From positions 15,009 through 22,272 of the forward strand of contig JAESRR010000169.1 of assembly GCA_016764535.1 (NCBI GenBank): a stretch of 7,264 bases of DNA. Reading direction: 5' to 3'. Source of the stretch: Cohaesibacteraceae bacterium (lineage in GTDB: Bacteria; Pseudomonadota; Alphaproteobacteria; Rhizobiales; Cohaesibacteraceae). The notes under the pieces are model-generated. The model was not told the origin of the DNA. It ran no database searches and saw only the letters and a program-made list of their open reading frames with translations. Shown here in pieces: positions 1-5,262 of the stretch (the first letter of the stretch is position 1; every line of letters starts with the position of its first letter). Position numbers and translations under genes: made by a program.

Positions 1-1
1 C

Positions 2-1078
2 GATATTTTCTCACGCGCTTTCTGGGATAAACGCATACGCAATAAACGCAGCGATGCCTTTTTTGCCAGCTACCGCATGGAAGCCGCACCCCGTCGTGGT
101 GATGGATTTACCCAGCGTGACTTCGCACTGCGCAATGCTTCCTGGTTAATTTCAGACATTATTTCCGATCGCTCAGCTGCTGATGGCAAACGAGAGGGAT
201 TTCAGGCATCAATCAGGTCCGACACACCGGTTGCCCCGGAAAAGGTCGAAATTGACGACCCGGGCAAAATGGCAACCGAAATCAAGCGCATTTCCAAATT
301 CTTTGGGGCCGATCTTTGTGGCATTACCGATTTCGACCAGCGCTGGATTTACGCTTCGCGTGTTGATACCCGTGATATGTCCGATGCCCCCAATGATCTG
401 CCCGAAGGCATCACCGGAGTTATTGTGCTGGGTCACCAAATGGATGAGCAGCTGGTCGCGACATATCCATCTGCTCTTGCCGGAGCCGCAACCGGGCGCG
501 AATACAGCCACGAAGCGGCCATCGTCATGCAGGTTGCAGCCTATATCCGCAATCTGGGTTATGAAGCTGTGGCATCGATGAACGATACCGGGCTGGTCAT
601 TCCCTATGCGTTGAAGGCAGGTCTGGGAGAATATGCCCGTAACCAGCTGGTGATCACGCCGGGCTTTGGTCCACGCCTGCGGTTCTCAAAAATATTCACA
701 AGTCTGCCGCTCGAATTTGACAGCCCCAACAAGCCAGGCGTCGCTGCGTTTTGTGATATTTGCACCAAATGTGCAGATGCCTGCCCGCCAAAGGCCCTGC
801 CGTATGGCCCGCCAAAAGCCGGAGGCAGCAACCAGTCGGCTATACAGGGCGTCAAAAAATGGACATCGGATGCCGAGAAATGTTTTAGTTTCTGGGCCAA
901 ACTATCATCCGATTGTGCCATATGCATGCGGGTATGCCCGTTTAATCGGGATTTCACCAAACGATCCAACAGGCTGTGGCTCAAACTTGCCTTGTCGCCG
1001 TGGCGAAAGATCGCCCTTTGGCTGGATCGCAATCGCGGCAAGCGCACCAAACCCGGAACATGGTGGGAGAAACCATGA
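2..1078 (+). CDS. Reductive-dehalogenase-like protein, corrinoid/double [4Fe-4S] type (5' partial)
   Basis: The reading frame is open from base 2 with no stop, and the first ATG at 77 has no Shine-Dalgarno sequence. The gene therefore most likely starts upstream of the window (358 residues visible). Counting from the ATG at 77, the RdhA-like core has a GLGEYARNQ...GFGPRLRFSKIFTSLPL stretch at residues 182-212. Two cysteine clusters follow: C226-x2-C229-x2-C232-x3-C236-P and C269 with C280-x2-C283-x3-C287-P, the classic RdhA/QueG iron-sulphur arrangement. The tail with a WW pair just before the C-terminus also fits RdhA-like proteins. No Tat signal is visible, though the N-terminus is missing, and there is no C-terminal flavin/ferredoxin reductase domain as in self-sufficient catabolic RdhAs. 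By family, it would use corrinoid plus two clusters for a reductive reaction; the substrate cannot be told. Dehalogenation is not proven, because many marine homologues are uncharacterised. It is translationally coupled to the next ORF. Confidence 0.85.
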   Translation, partial: DIFSRAFWDKRIRNKRSDAFFASYRMEAAPRRGDGFTQRDFALRNASWLISDIISDRSAADGKREGFQASIRSDTPVAPEKVEIDDPGKMATEIKRISKFFGADLCGITDFDQRWIYASRVDTRDMSDAPNDLPEGITGVIVLGHQMDEQLVATYPSALAGAATGREYSHEAAIVMQVAAYIRNLGYEAVASMNDTGLVIPYALKAGLGEYARNQLVITPGFGPRLRFSKIFTSLPLEFDSPNKPGVAAFCDICTKCADACPPKALPYGPPKAGGSNQSAIQGVKKWTSDAEKCFSFWAKLSSDCAICMRVCPFNRDFTKRSNRLWLKLALSPWRKIALWLDRNRGKRTKPGTWWEKP

Positions 1079-1248
1079 ACAACATTAAACACCCAAACAC
1101 CATATTCGAGAATAAATTCCAGGCGTTAAAGGCAGCCATCAACGAGGGTCTGGCCAGCGGGATTAGCGATCAAACCGCTGACGAGGTTCGCAAGGAAGTT
1201 ATTTTGCGCCTGGGAGAATTCGGTCGAACAGAAAGAACCCGGGATTAA
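1075..1248 (+). CDS. Small protein, 57 aa, ATGA-coupled to the RdhA-like gene
   Basis: The ATG overlaps the TGA of the upstream gene (ATGA at 1075-1078), and a strong GGGAG sits about 6 nt before it, so translational coupling is likely. The product is charged and has one predicted long helix, with a segment reading LKAAINEGLASGISDQTADEV at about residues 18-38. That segment resembles the C-terminal half of ParD-type antitoxins, which have an 'ALxxGxxSG' turn followed by a charged tail. The N-terminal ribbon-helix-helix of ParD is absent and no RelE/ParE toxin gene follows, so a functional antitoxin is doubtful. I do not recognise it with confidence. It may be a small accessory protein of the RdhA-like enzyme or a remnant. 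The next gene begins 92 nt later and may be separate. Confidence 0.55.
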   Translation: MNNIKHPNTIFENKFQALKAAINEGLASGISDQTADEVRKEVILRLGEFGRTERTRD

Positions 1249-1340
1249 TTCTGTGTCAAAATGGCCTCACATTTCAGACAAAGGCGTTCGTTCCACACAT
1301 CAAACTTGCAAGAGATGCTGAAATTCTGCCTTGTTCGGCC

Positions 1341-1769
1341 ATGAACATTGACCTCACAACCAGCCCAGCAACAGATGATCTGGAAATCATGAACAATGGT
1401 TTGCGTGCGTTTGAAGTCTCAAGCATGCCGGACCTGCCGCAAGAATCAGAAGACATCCATGTCGCCGCCTTTGCCCGCATGGATGACGGAACAATTGTGG
1501 GAGGCATTAAAGCCAGTGTCTATTGGGACGGTCTGGAAATTGATGTGCTCTGGGTTGCCAAAGACCAGCGCGGCAATCGCATTGCTTCAAAGCTGGTTGA
1601 TCAGATTGAAGTTTTCGCGAGGTCCAAAGGCGCTGTCATCGCATTTTTAAAAACATTCGATGCGCGCGGGTTCTATCAGGCGGTTGGTTATGAGGTGTTT
1701 GGCACACTGGAGGACCGCCCCATCGGGACAATCCTCTATCACATGAAAAAGCGCCTTGATAAATCCTGA
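1341..1769 (+). CDS. GNAT family N-acetyltransferase
   Basis: This is a 142-aa single-domain GNAT of normal length, predicted to be cytoplasmic, transferring an acetyl group from acetyl-CoA to an unknown amine. Strand beta4 and motif A read VLWVAKDQRGNRIASKL (about residues 69-85), the pyrophosphate-binding loop. Motif B is FYQAVGYEVFGTLEDRP (about residues 111-127), typical of a GNAT subgroup with 'FYxxxGYxVFGxLxD' near the C-terminus. The motif A loop is RGNRIA rather than the commoner RGxGxG/A, so the first loop glycine is kept and the second is replaced. The ATG at 1341 gives an N-terminus matching the family length, although no Shine-Dalgarno sequence is obvious before it. There is no upstream ATG, GTG or TTG in frame. 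Its stop codon abuts that of the convergent dapA-like gene. Confidence 0.85.
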   Translation: MNIDLTTSPATDDLEIMNNGLRAFEVSSMPDLPQESEDIHVAAFARMDDGTIVGGIKASVYWDGLEIDVLWVAKDQRGNRIASKLVDQIEVFARSKGAVIAFLKTFDARGFYQAVGYEVFGTLEDRPIGTILYHMKKRLDKS

Positions 1770-1774
1770 TCAGG
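1765..1774. repeat. Perfect 10-bp palindrome CCTGATCAGG across two abutting stop codons
   Basis: The GNAT stop TGA (1767-1769) and the reverse complement of the dapA-like stop (TCA, 1770-1772) sit back to back with no base between them. They form the centre of the palindrome CCTGATCAGG. It cannot fold into a useful hairpin and has no T-run, so it is not a terminator. The two convergent genes have no visible terminator between them. Confidence 0.6.
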
Positions 1775-2693
1775 TTGAATGACGTTTCATTTCTTCATCG
1801 ATACATTTGGCAAGATCCGCACTTACCGGCACCATTGGCAGGCGCACTTCGGGGCTTTCAATCAACCCGGCGCGCCATAACCAGTGTTTGATCGGAGACG
1901 GGCTCGGCTCAGCGAAGAGCAATTCAGGCAAATGTTCCAGCGCTGCCCAGTCTGCCTTTGCGCCCACAAGATCACCTGCCGCCAGCTTATTGCGGATGTT
2001 GGCAATCGTTCCCGTTAAAATATGCGCGGATGCGAGAATTCCACCATCAGCGCCATTGGTCAGAGCCCGGTACAAAAATGCATCCTCGCCGGTCATAACC
2101 TGAAAACCGACAGGTTTGTTCTGCATCAATTCAAATGATTGTTCGGGGATCGCACAGCAATCTTTTACACCGATTATGTTCTGCAATTCTGCCAGTTGTA
2201 GCATCGCCTCGTTAGCCAGATTAACACCGGTGCGATAGGGAATGTTATAGATAACAATCGGGCGGTTTGTACTGGCGGCAAGTGCTGTAAAATGTTGCAC
2301 AAGACCGGTTTGCGATGGTTTTGTGTAATAGGGACACGAGATCAGATAGCCATCAATCGGCCAGTATGTTGTATTTTTGATATAGCGCACAACACGATCC
2401 GTATAACTGCCCGAAACTCCCAGATAGACCGGGATCGCTTGTCCCGATTGCGCAACTTCGTCGGCTGTAATGCGAACCAGCTTCTCTGTTTCACGTTCAT
2501 CAAGCGTCAACCCTTCACCCGTGGTCGCCGCCATAATGAAACCGTCAACCGGCTGGGTGAGATAGTGCTTAACAAGGCGGCGCAGAGAGGTTTCGTCCAG
2601 CCTGCCATTGGCAAACGGCGTAATAAGAGGCAACCACAGGCCCTGTAATTGCAAATATGTGTGCGTCGATTGCAAGTGTGTGTGCGTCATCAT
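1770..2693 (-). CDS. dapA: 4-hydroxy-tetrahydrodipicolinate synthase (DapA/DHDPS) family protein
   Basis: This is a 307-aa TIM-barrel aldolase of the DHDPS/NAL family. By family it condenses pyruvate with aspartate semialdehyde, the first committed step of the lysine/diaminopimelate branch. The catalytic set is intact. It has the ATTGEG loop with T57/T58 (E. coli T44/T45), PYY at 121-123 (Y107), Y149 and R154 in YNIPYRTG (Y133/R138), and K177 in GVKD as the Schiff-base lysine (K161). The Tyr-Arg and Arg-Lys spacings equal those of E. coli. The sequence belongs to a divergent branch (GLWLPLITPF start, PIKHWLWRAGLIESPEVRLPM end), so a second copy or a related aldolase role is possible. The start at 2693 (or the adjacent ATG at 2690) is chosen because AGGA lies 7 nt upstream. 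Longer in-frame starts would put an intrinsic terminator inside the coding sequence. The upstream leader looks like a lysine attenuator. Confidence 0.85.
   Translation of the reverse strand: MMTHTHLQSTHTYLQLQGLWLPLITPFANGRLDETSLRRLVKHYLTQPVDGFIMAATTGEGLTLDERETEKLVRITADEVAQSGQAIPVYLGVSGSYTDRVVRYIKNTTYWPIDGYLISCPYYTKPSQTGLVQHFTALAASTNRPIVIYNIPYRTGVNLANEAMLQLAELQNIIGVKDCCAIPEQSFELMQNKPVGFQVMTGEDAFLYRALTNGADGGILASAHILTGTIANIRNKLAAGDLVGAKADWAALEHLPELLFAEPSPSPIKHWLWRAGLIESPEVRLPMVPVSADLAKCIDEEMKRHST
2647..2688 (-). repeat. Tandem 21-bp duplication at the dapA N-terminus
   Basis: Two adjacent 21-bp units (2668-2688 and 2647-2667) match at 18 of 21 positions by hand alignment. All three differences are C/T transitions. 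They encode THTHLQS followed by THTYLQL, directly after the start codons and just before the conserved GLWLPL of the barrel. The duplicated heptapeptide lies outside the DHDPS fold and looks like a recent slippage event. Confidence 0.75.
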
Positions 2694-2704
2694 TTCCAAG
2701 TCCT
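2694..2704 (-). promoter_or_regulatory. Ribosome binding site deciding the dapA start
   Basis: On the minus strand AGGA (2704-2701) is followed by seven bases and then ATG at 2693. This supports the short start over in-frame starts further upstream, which lie on the other side of a terminator hairpin. Confidence 0.6.
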
Positions 2705-2723
2705 GTTGGGCTGGAGATGGTAC

Positions 2724-2750
2724 AAAAAAACCCCTCCAAACCGGCGGGGT
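2724..2750 (-). terminator. Intrinsic terminator in the dapA leader (attenuator candidate)
   Basis: Read on the minus strand, ACCCC-g-CC pairs with GG-a-GGGGU around a 5-nt loop (GGUUU): seven pairs with one internal G.A mismatch. The paired U at 2730 is the first of seven U residues (2730-2724). It has the form of a Rho-independent terminator for minus-strand transcription only. It lies about 30 nt before the dapA start codon, with no gene ending just upstream of it, so it is best explained as a regulatory terminator in the leader. Confidence 0.75.
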
Positions 2751-2812
2751 CCAATTCAATCCTGAAATATCGCTACAAAAAGCCAATCATGATCACGGTC
2801 CCCAAATGGAGA
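2746..2812 (-). promoter_or_regulatory. Candidate attenuator: competing leader RNA hairpins
   Basis: Three leader segments can pair in mutually exclusive ways. UCUCC (2812-2808) pairs with GGGGA (2803-2799) around an AUUU loop. GGGGACC (2803-2797) pairs instead with GGACCCC (2752-2746), with one A.A mismatch. The CCCC of that last segment is also the 5' arm of the terminator at 2750-2724. UCUCC lies directly behind the Lys codons of the leader peptide, and GGGGACC lies just before its stop codon. Stalled and completed ribosomes would therefore favour different folds. The pairing was worked out by hand; no energies were calculated. Confidence 0.45.
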
Positions 2813-2852
2813 ACGGTTTTGACTTTTTAGATATCTGGCGACAATTGCTCAT
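2793..2852 (-). CDS. Candidate lysine leader peptide (19 aa)
   Basis: ATG at 2852-2850 opens a 19-codon frame ending in TGA at 2795-2793, translating to MSNCRQISKKSKPFSIWGP. Three of four consecutive codons (9, 10 and 12) are Lys (AAA AAG TCA AAA). It lies between a candidate promoter and the terminator hairpin ahead of the dapA-like gene. Its stop sits immediately downstream of an RNA segment able to form an antiterminator. An in-frame TAA nine bases upstream of the ATG fixes this as the first start. No good Shine-Dalgarno sequence is present. If the predicted promoter is right, the transcript begins at or within a base or two of the ATG, so translation would be leaderless. The lysine content could be chance in AT-rich DNA, but the position, size and overlapping hairpins together match a classic ribosome-mediated attenuator. 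Confidence 0.5.
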   Translation of the reverse strand: MSNCRQISKKSKPFSIWGP

Positions 2853-2857
2853 GACTT

Positions 2858-2886
2858 TTTATTGCAACACTGCCCAGGTATGTCAA
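2858..2886 (-). promoter_or_regulatory. Candidate sigma70-type promoter for leader peptide-dapA
   Basis: On the minus strand there is a perfect TTGACA (2886-2881), a 17-nt spacer, and AATAAA (2863-2858), which matches TATAAT at 4 of 6. The start site would fall at about 2851-2853, at the ATG of the leader peptide. The -35 box overlaps a short repeat (2882-2899) that could be an operator. Confidence 0.45.
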
Positions 2887-3130
2887 CCGAGCGGTCAACA
2901 AAAACCAAAAATCTTGCATTGATCATTGCGTATTCCGGGCCATATTTCGACAAATATTAGTACCGATCATATCCATGCGACAAAAATACTTCGTTAATCA
3001 ATATAAACAAAGTATAACCATAGTAATACGAACGTTACATTAAGCAATACCAAGTCAATTGCGAAAATTAGTTATTTGTTATTCATATCATACTTAAATT
3101 GACAAAACAATTACATCAGGCGGACCCGAC
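2887..3130 (+). promoter_or_regulatory. AT-rich divergent intergenic region upstream of PAS gene 1
   Basis: This stretch between the divergent dapA promoter and the first PAS gene holds no convincing ORF on either strand. It contains the Shine-Dalgarno sequence of the PAS gene (AGGCGGA at 3118-3124, 6 nt before ATG) and TTATTTGTTA at 3072-3081. The same ten bases occur at nearly the same distance before PAS gene 2. Isolated -10-like words are present (TATAAC at 3013-3018, TATCAT near 3086), but none has a good -35 partner, so I do not assign a promoter. Confidence 0.4.
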
Positions 3131-3661
3131 ATGGCACGAGAAACTTCATTAACCGGTAAGGAAGTCTATTTTGACGAAAACGAACTAATCGTTAGCAAAA
3201 CAGACTTGAAAGGCGAATTGACATACGTAAATGACATTTTTTGTCAAATCGCCGGGTACACCGAAAAACAATGCCTGGGGCAACCTCACTCGATGATCCG
3301 CAATCCAGACATGCCAAGGTGCGTTTTTCATTTGCTTTGGGAAACCATTCAAAGCGGCAACGAACTATTCGCCTACGTGGTCAATCGTTGCAAAAATGGT
3401 GATCACTACTGGGTACTCGCTCATGTCACCCCGAGTTTTGATTCAAGAGGGACTGTAAATGGATATCATTCCAGTCGCCGGGTTCCCGATCGGAACATTC
3501 TCAACAATACAGTAATCCCCCTCTACCAGTCATTATTGAACGAAGAGAAAAAGCACGCTAATCGCAAGGATGGCATGCATGCAGCGAGCCAAATGATCGC
3601 CGATTTGCTATCAAAAGAAGGCGTCGAGTACGACGAATTTGTAGCCCGCCTCGCGGCATAA
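3131..3661 (+). CDS. Aer-like PAS domain protein, copy 1
   Basis: This is a 176-aa soluble protein with one PAS domain at about residues 15-120 of the Aer type. It has [33 protein letters not shown], a Trp at 70, [18 protein letters not shown], and the PLYQSLL exit helix. It aligns with E. coli Aer without gaps at residues 57-70, so R57, D60 and W70 match Aer while H58 is Asn. By family, this PAS binds FAD (some relatives bind haem) and reports redox or oxygen state; the ligand here is inferred. After PAS, a charged helix leads to a C-terminal YDEFVARLAA tail instead of the membrane anchor and HAMP of Aer. Its signalling partner is probably the MCP encoded 60 nt downstream. There are no membrane segments. 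The start is set by AGGCGGA 6 nt upstream. Confidence 0.9.
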   Translation: MARETSLTGKEVYFDENELIVSKTDLKGELTYVNDIFCQIAGYTEKQCLGQPHSMIRNPDMPRCVFHLLWETIQSGNELFAYVVNRCKNGDHYWVLAHVTPSFDSRGTVNGYHSSRRVPDRNILNNTVIPLYQSLLNEEKKHANRKDGMHAASQMIADLLSKEGVEYDEFVARLAA

Positions 3662-3721
3662 TCGCACCTGAACCAAATTTAAATTCAATTATGGTGCAGT
3701 TGGCGCCGGAAAGAGCAAATG

Positions 3722-4867
3722 ATGTTTTCGAGTGGTAGCGCAGTAACAAGGGCAACAGAGGTTCTTGATCAGGCCTCAAAAGGAAATTTCAGTGTTCGGG
3801 TTATTGGCATTACAGAAAAAGGTGCCGACGCGGCGCTATTGCACTCGGTAAATCGATTCATCGACAAATCCGACGCCTTTGTGCGCGAAGCCAAGGCTGC
3901 GCTTGAATATGTACAAAACAACAAATATTTTCGGCGCATCTCTCCCATAGGCATGCCAGGTGATTTCGCGGGTTCGGCCCGGGTTATGAACAAGGCCATG
4001 GATACCATGCAGGGCCGCCTCGCCGGGTTCGGCGAGGTAATCAAAAATTTCGAAAGAGATATGGGTGAGGAAGTGGAAGGAGTTGCCAAGGCAGCTACGC
4101 AGATGGAATCTGCTGCGAAATCCATGTCACAATCTATCCAGGAAACCGGAGAAAAGTCCACGGCAGTTGCCGAGGCTTCATCTGACGCCAATGCAAATGT
4201 AAGTATAGTCGCTGCTGCAACTGAAGAACTGACAAGTTCGGTCGCCGAAATTGGGCAACAGGTTAGCCGTTCCTCGGCAATAACTGCGGCGGCGGTGAGC
4301 GAAGTTGAACAAACCAACCAGGATATCCAGGGCCTCTCGGAAGCATCTGTCCGCATTGGCCAGGTCGTAACGTTGATTTCCGACATCGCCAATCAAACCA
4401 ATCTTCTTGCGCTGAATGCAACGATTGAAGCTGCCAGGGCCGGAGAAGCAGGTCGCGGATTTGCCGTTGTTGCAGCTGAAGTAAAGGACCTTGCTGCCCA
4501 GACGGCAAAAGCTACCGAGGATATCAGCACCCAAATCAAGGATATTCAGGGGGCGAGTGAAAAAGCGGTTGTTTCGATTGGAGCAATAGGAACCACTATA
4601 AACAATGTAGATGAAATCGCTGCAGCGATTGCTGCGGCGGTTGAAGAGCAAAATGCCTCAACAGCAGAAATTGCGCGCAACATTGAACAAGCCGCGGCGG
4701 GAACCAACCGGGTTAACGACAATATGGCCGGAATCCTGCACGTTGTTAAAAGTACAGCCAAAGTTTCTGAAGATGTCACATCAACATCGACAGAATTATC
4801 AGACCGGGGCCAGAGATTAAGGACCGGGATTGACACTTTCCTGGAAGAAGTACGCAAAGTAATGTAA
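3722..4867 (+). CDS. Cytoplasmic methyl-accepting chemotaxis protein, copy 1
   Basis: This is a 381-aa receptor with no signal peptide or hydrophobic segment, so it should be soluble. Residues 1-100 are a HAMP-like/linker region ([49 protein letters not shown]) common in alphaproteobacterial MCPs. Residues 110-381 form the long coiled-coil signalling domain. The hairpin tip (about 218-250) is canonical: [33 protein letters not shown]. This is the CheA/CheW contact region, with Glu/Gln-rich adaptation helices on either side. There is no C-terminal CheR-tethering pentapeptide. It has no sensory domain of its own, so the PAS protein just upstream is the natural sensor subunit. The start at 3722 (second of two adjacent ATGs) is preferred because GAG lies 6 nt upstream and it aligns exactly with copy 2. 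The two stops between PAS and MCP rule out a simple fusion. Confidence 0.92.
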   Translation: MFSSGSAVTRATEVLDQASKGNFSVRVIGITEKGADAALLHSVNRFIDKSDAFVREAKAALEYVQNNKYFRRISPIGMPGDFAGSARVMNKAMDTMQGRLAGFGEVIKNFERDMGEEVEGVAKAATQMESAAKSMSQSIQETGEKSTAVAEASSDANANVSIVAAATEELTSSVAEIGQQVSRSSAITAAAVSEVEQTNQDIQGLSEASVRIGQVVTLISDIANQTNLLALNATIEAARAGEAGRGFAVVAAEVKDLAAQTAKATEDISTQIKDIQGASEKAVVSIGAIGTTINNVDEIAAAIAAAVEEQNASTAEIARNIEQAAAGTNRVNDNMAGILHVVKSTAKVSEDVTSTSTELSDRGQRLRTGIDTFLEEVRKVM

Positions 4868-4880
4868 ATTATTTCACATG

Positions 4881-4945
4881 GTTTGGGATTGTGGCATTGT
4901 TTCTTTTTCTTGTTCCCGCATTTCAGAAACAATGCAATCCTGAAT
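4881..4945 (+). other. Long hairpin in the 3' region of MCP copy 1
   Basis: The arm GCATTGTTTCT (4894-4904) is perfectly repeated in reverse complement at 4925-4935. The pairing continues outward, past a 3-nt bulge, as GGATT/AATCC (4886-4890 with 4936-4940), then five further pairs that include wobbles. This makes about 21 pairs around a 20-nt loop. No U-run follows on either strand, so it is not an intrinsic terminator. It may stabilise the mRNA end, act as a processing site, or be part of a small RNA. Confidence 0.65.
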
Positions 4946-4991
4946 AACGAAGACGCCAAATGTTTTCCATCCAGTGCCAGCTCTTCGATAA

Positions 4992-5043
4992 AACTTACAG
5001 TTCATAGCCATATTGGATATCGTATTAGTCATATCTGTAAGTT
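4992..5043 (+). other. Second inverted repeat, 10 nt before the terminator
   Basis: AACTTACAG (4992-5000) and CTGTAAGTT (5035-5043) are perfect 9-bp inverted arms around 34 nt. The loop contains a small CCA-TAT-TGG stem-loop. With the hairpin at 4881-4945 and the terminator at 5054, it makes a compact three-stem RNA of about 200 nt. Confidence 0.5.
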
Positions 5044-5053
5044 GATTTGAAAG

Positions 5054-5081
5054 GACCCGGCCCACAAGCCGGGTCTTTTTT
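5054..5081 (+). terminator. Intrinsic terminator after PAS-MCP cassette 1
   Basis: A perfect 8-bp stem GACCCGGC/GCCGGGTC (5054-5061, 5068-5075) with loop CCACAA is followed by six T residues (5076-5081). It is a strong Rho-independent terminator for plus-strand transcription. It lies 186 nt past the MCP stop codon, leaving a long structured 3' untranslated region or a separate small transcript. Confidence 0.9.
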
Positions 5082-5160
5082 GGCCACACTCCTGCCAGTC
5101 CATTTCGAAAGAACAACATAAATACAGAACAGAAATATTGCTGATTTTATTTTAGTACAT

Positions 5161-5220
5161 TGAGTATATAATAAAATTGTTATTGAATGTTAAGTATATA
5201 ATTATTTGTTAATAAAAATT
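5161..5220 (+). promoter_or_regulatory. Candidate promoter region of cassette 2, two TATAAT boxes 30 bp apart
   Basis: AGTATATAAT occurs twice (5163-5172 and 5193-5202), exactly 30 bp apart, in very AT-rich DNA. Each contains a perfect TATAAT (5167-5172, 5197-5202). Neither has a good -35 at 16-18 nt; TTGTTA at 5177 is only 14 nt before the second. TTATTTGTTA (5202-5211) follows and is shared with the region before PAS gene 1. The repeat may be promoter, binding site or simple AT-richness. Confidence 0.35.
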
Positions 5221-5262
5221 AACTTACTGTTACCTGAATTATTACATAAAATGGAATCAGGT

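Noticed and set aside
604..1092. Minus-strand open frame of 162 codons opposite the RdhA-like gene.
   Set aside because: It is fully antisense to a well-supported conserved gene and has no recognisable domain.
1075..1769. Antitoxin-GNAT toxin pair formed by the 57-aa ORF and the acetyltransferase.
   Set aside because: GNAT toxins of TacT/AtaT type are longer and sit directly after a DUF1778-type ribbon-helix-helix antitoxin. Here the small ORF lacks that fold, there is a 92-nt gap, and the GNAT resembles a metabolic subgroup.
2694..2786. In-frame N-terminal extension of the DapA-like protein by 31 residues (start at 2786).
   Set aside because: It would place the terminator hairpin and its U-run inside the coding region, adds residues foreign to the family, and the AGGA-ATG at 2693 is a better start.
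2750..3000. L-box lysine riboswitch upstream of the dapA-like gene.
   Set aside because: The distance from the predicted start site to the terminator is only about 100 nt, too short for an L-box of about 170 nt, and I saw no multi-helix junction. The leader peptide explains the layout better.
3099..3104. TTGACA upstream of PAS gene 1 as its -35 box.
   Set aside because: A -10 box at the right spacing would fall in the GC-rich ribosome site, where there is no TATAAT-like sequence.
3662..3721. PAS and MCP copy 1 lie in the same reading frame, suggesting a single gene broken by a nonsense mutation.
   Set aside because: Two in-frame TAA codons (3659, 3680) lie between them. The second cassette has the same split with the MCP in another frame, and both MCP genes have their own Shine-Dalgarno sequence.
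3769..4392. Long minus-strand open frame (207 codons) opposite MCP copy 1, with a similar one at 6056-6448 opposite copy 2.
   Set aside because: They mirror the conserved MCP sense codons; similarity between them follows from the duplication. No ribosome site or recognisable domain is present.
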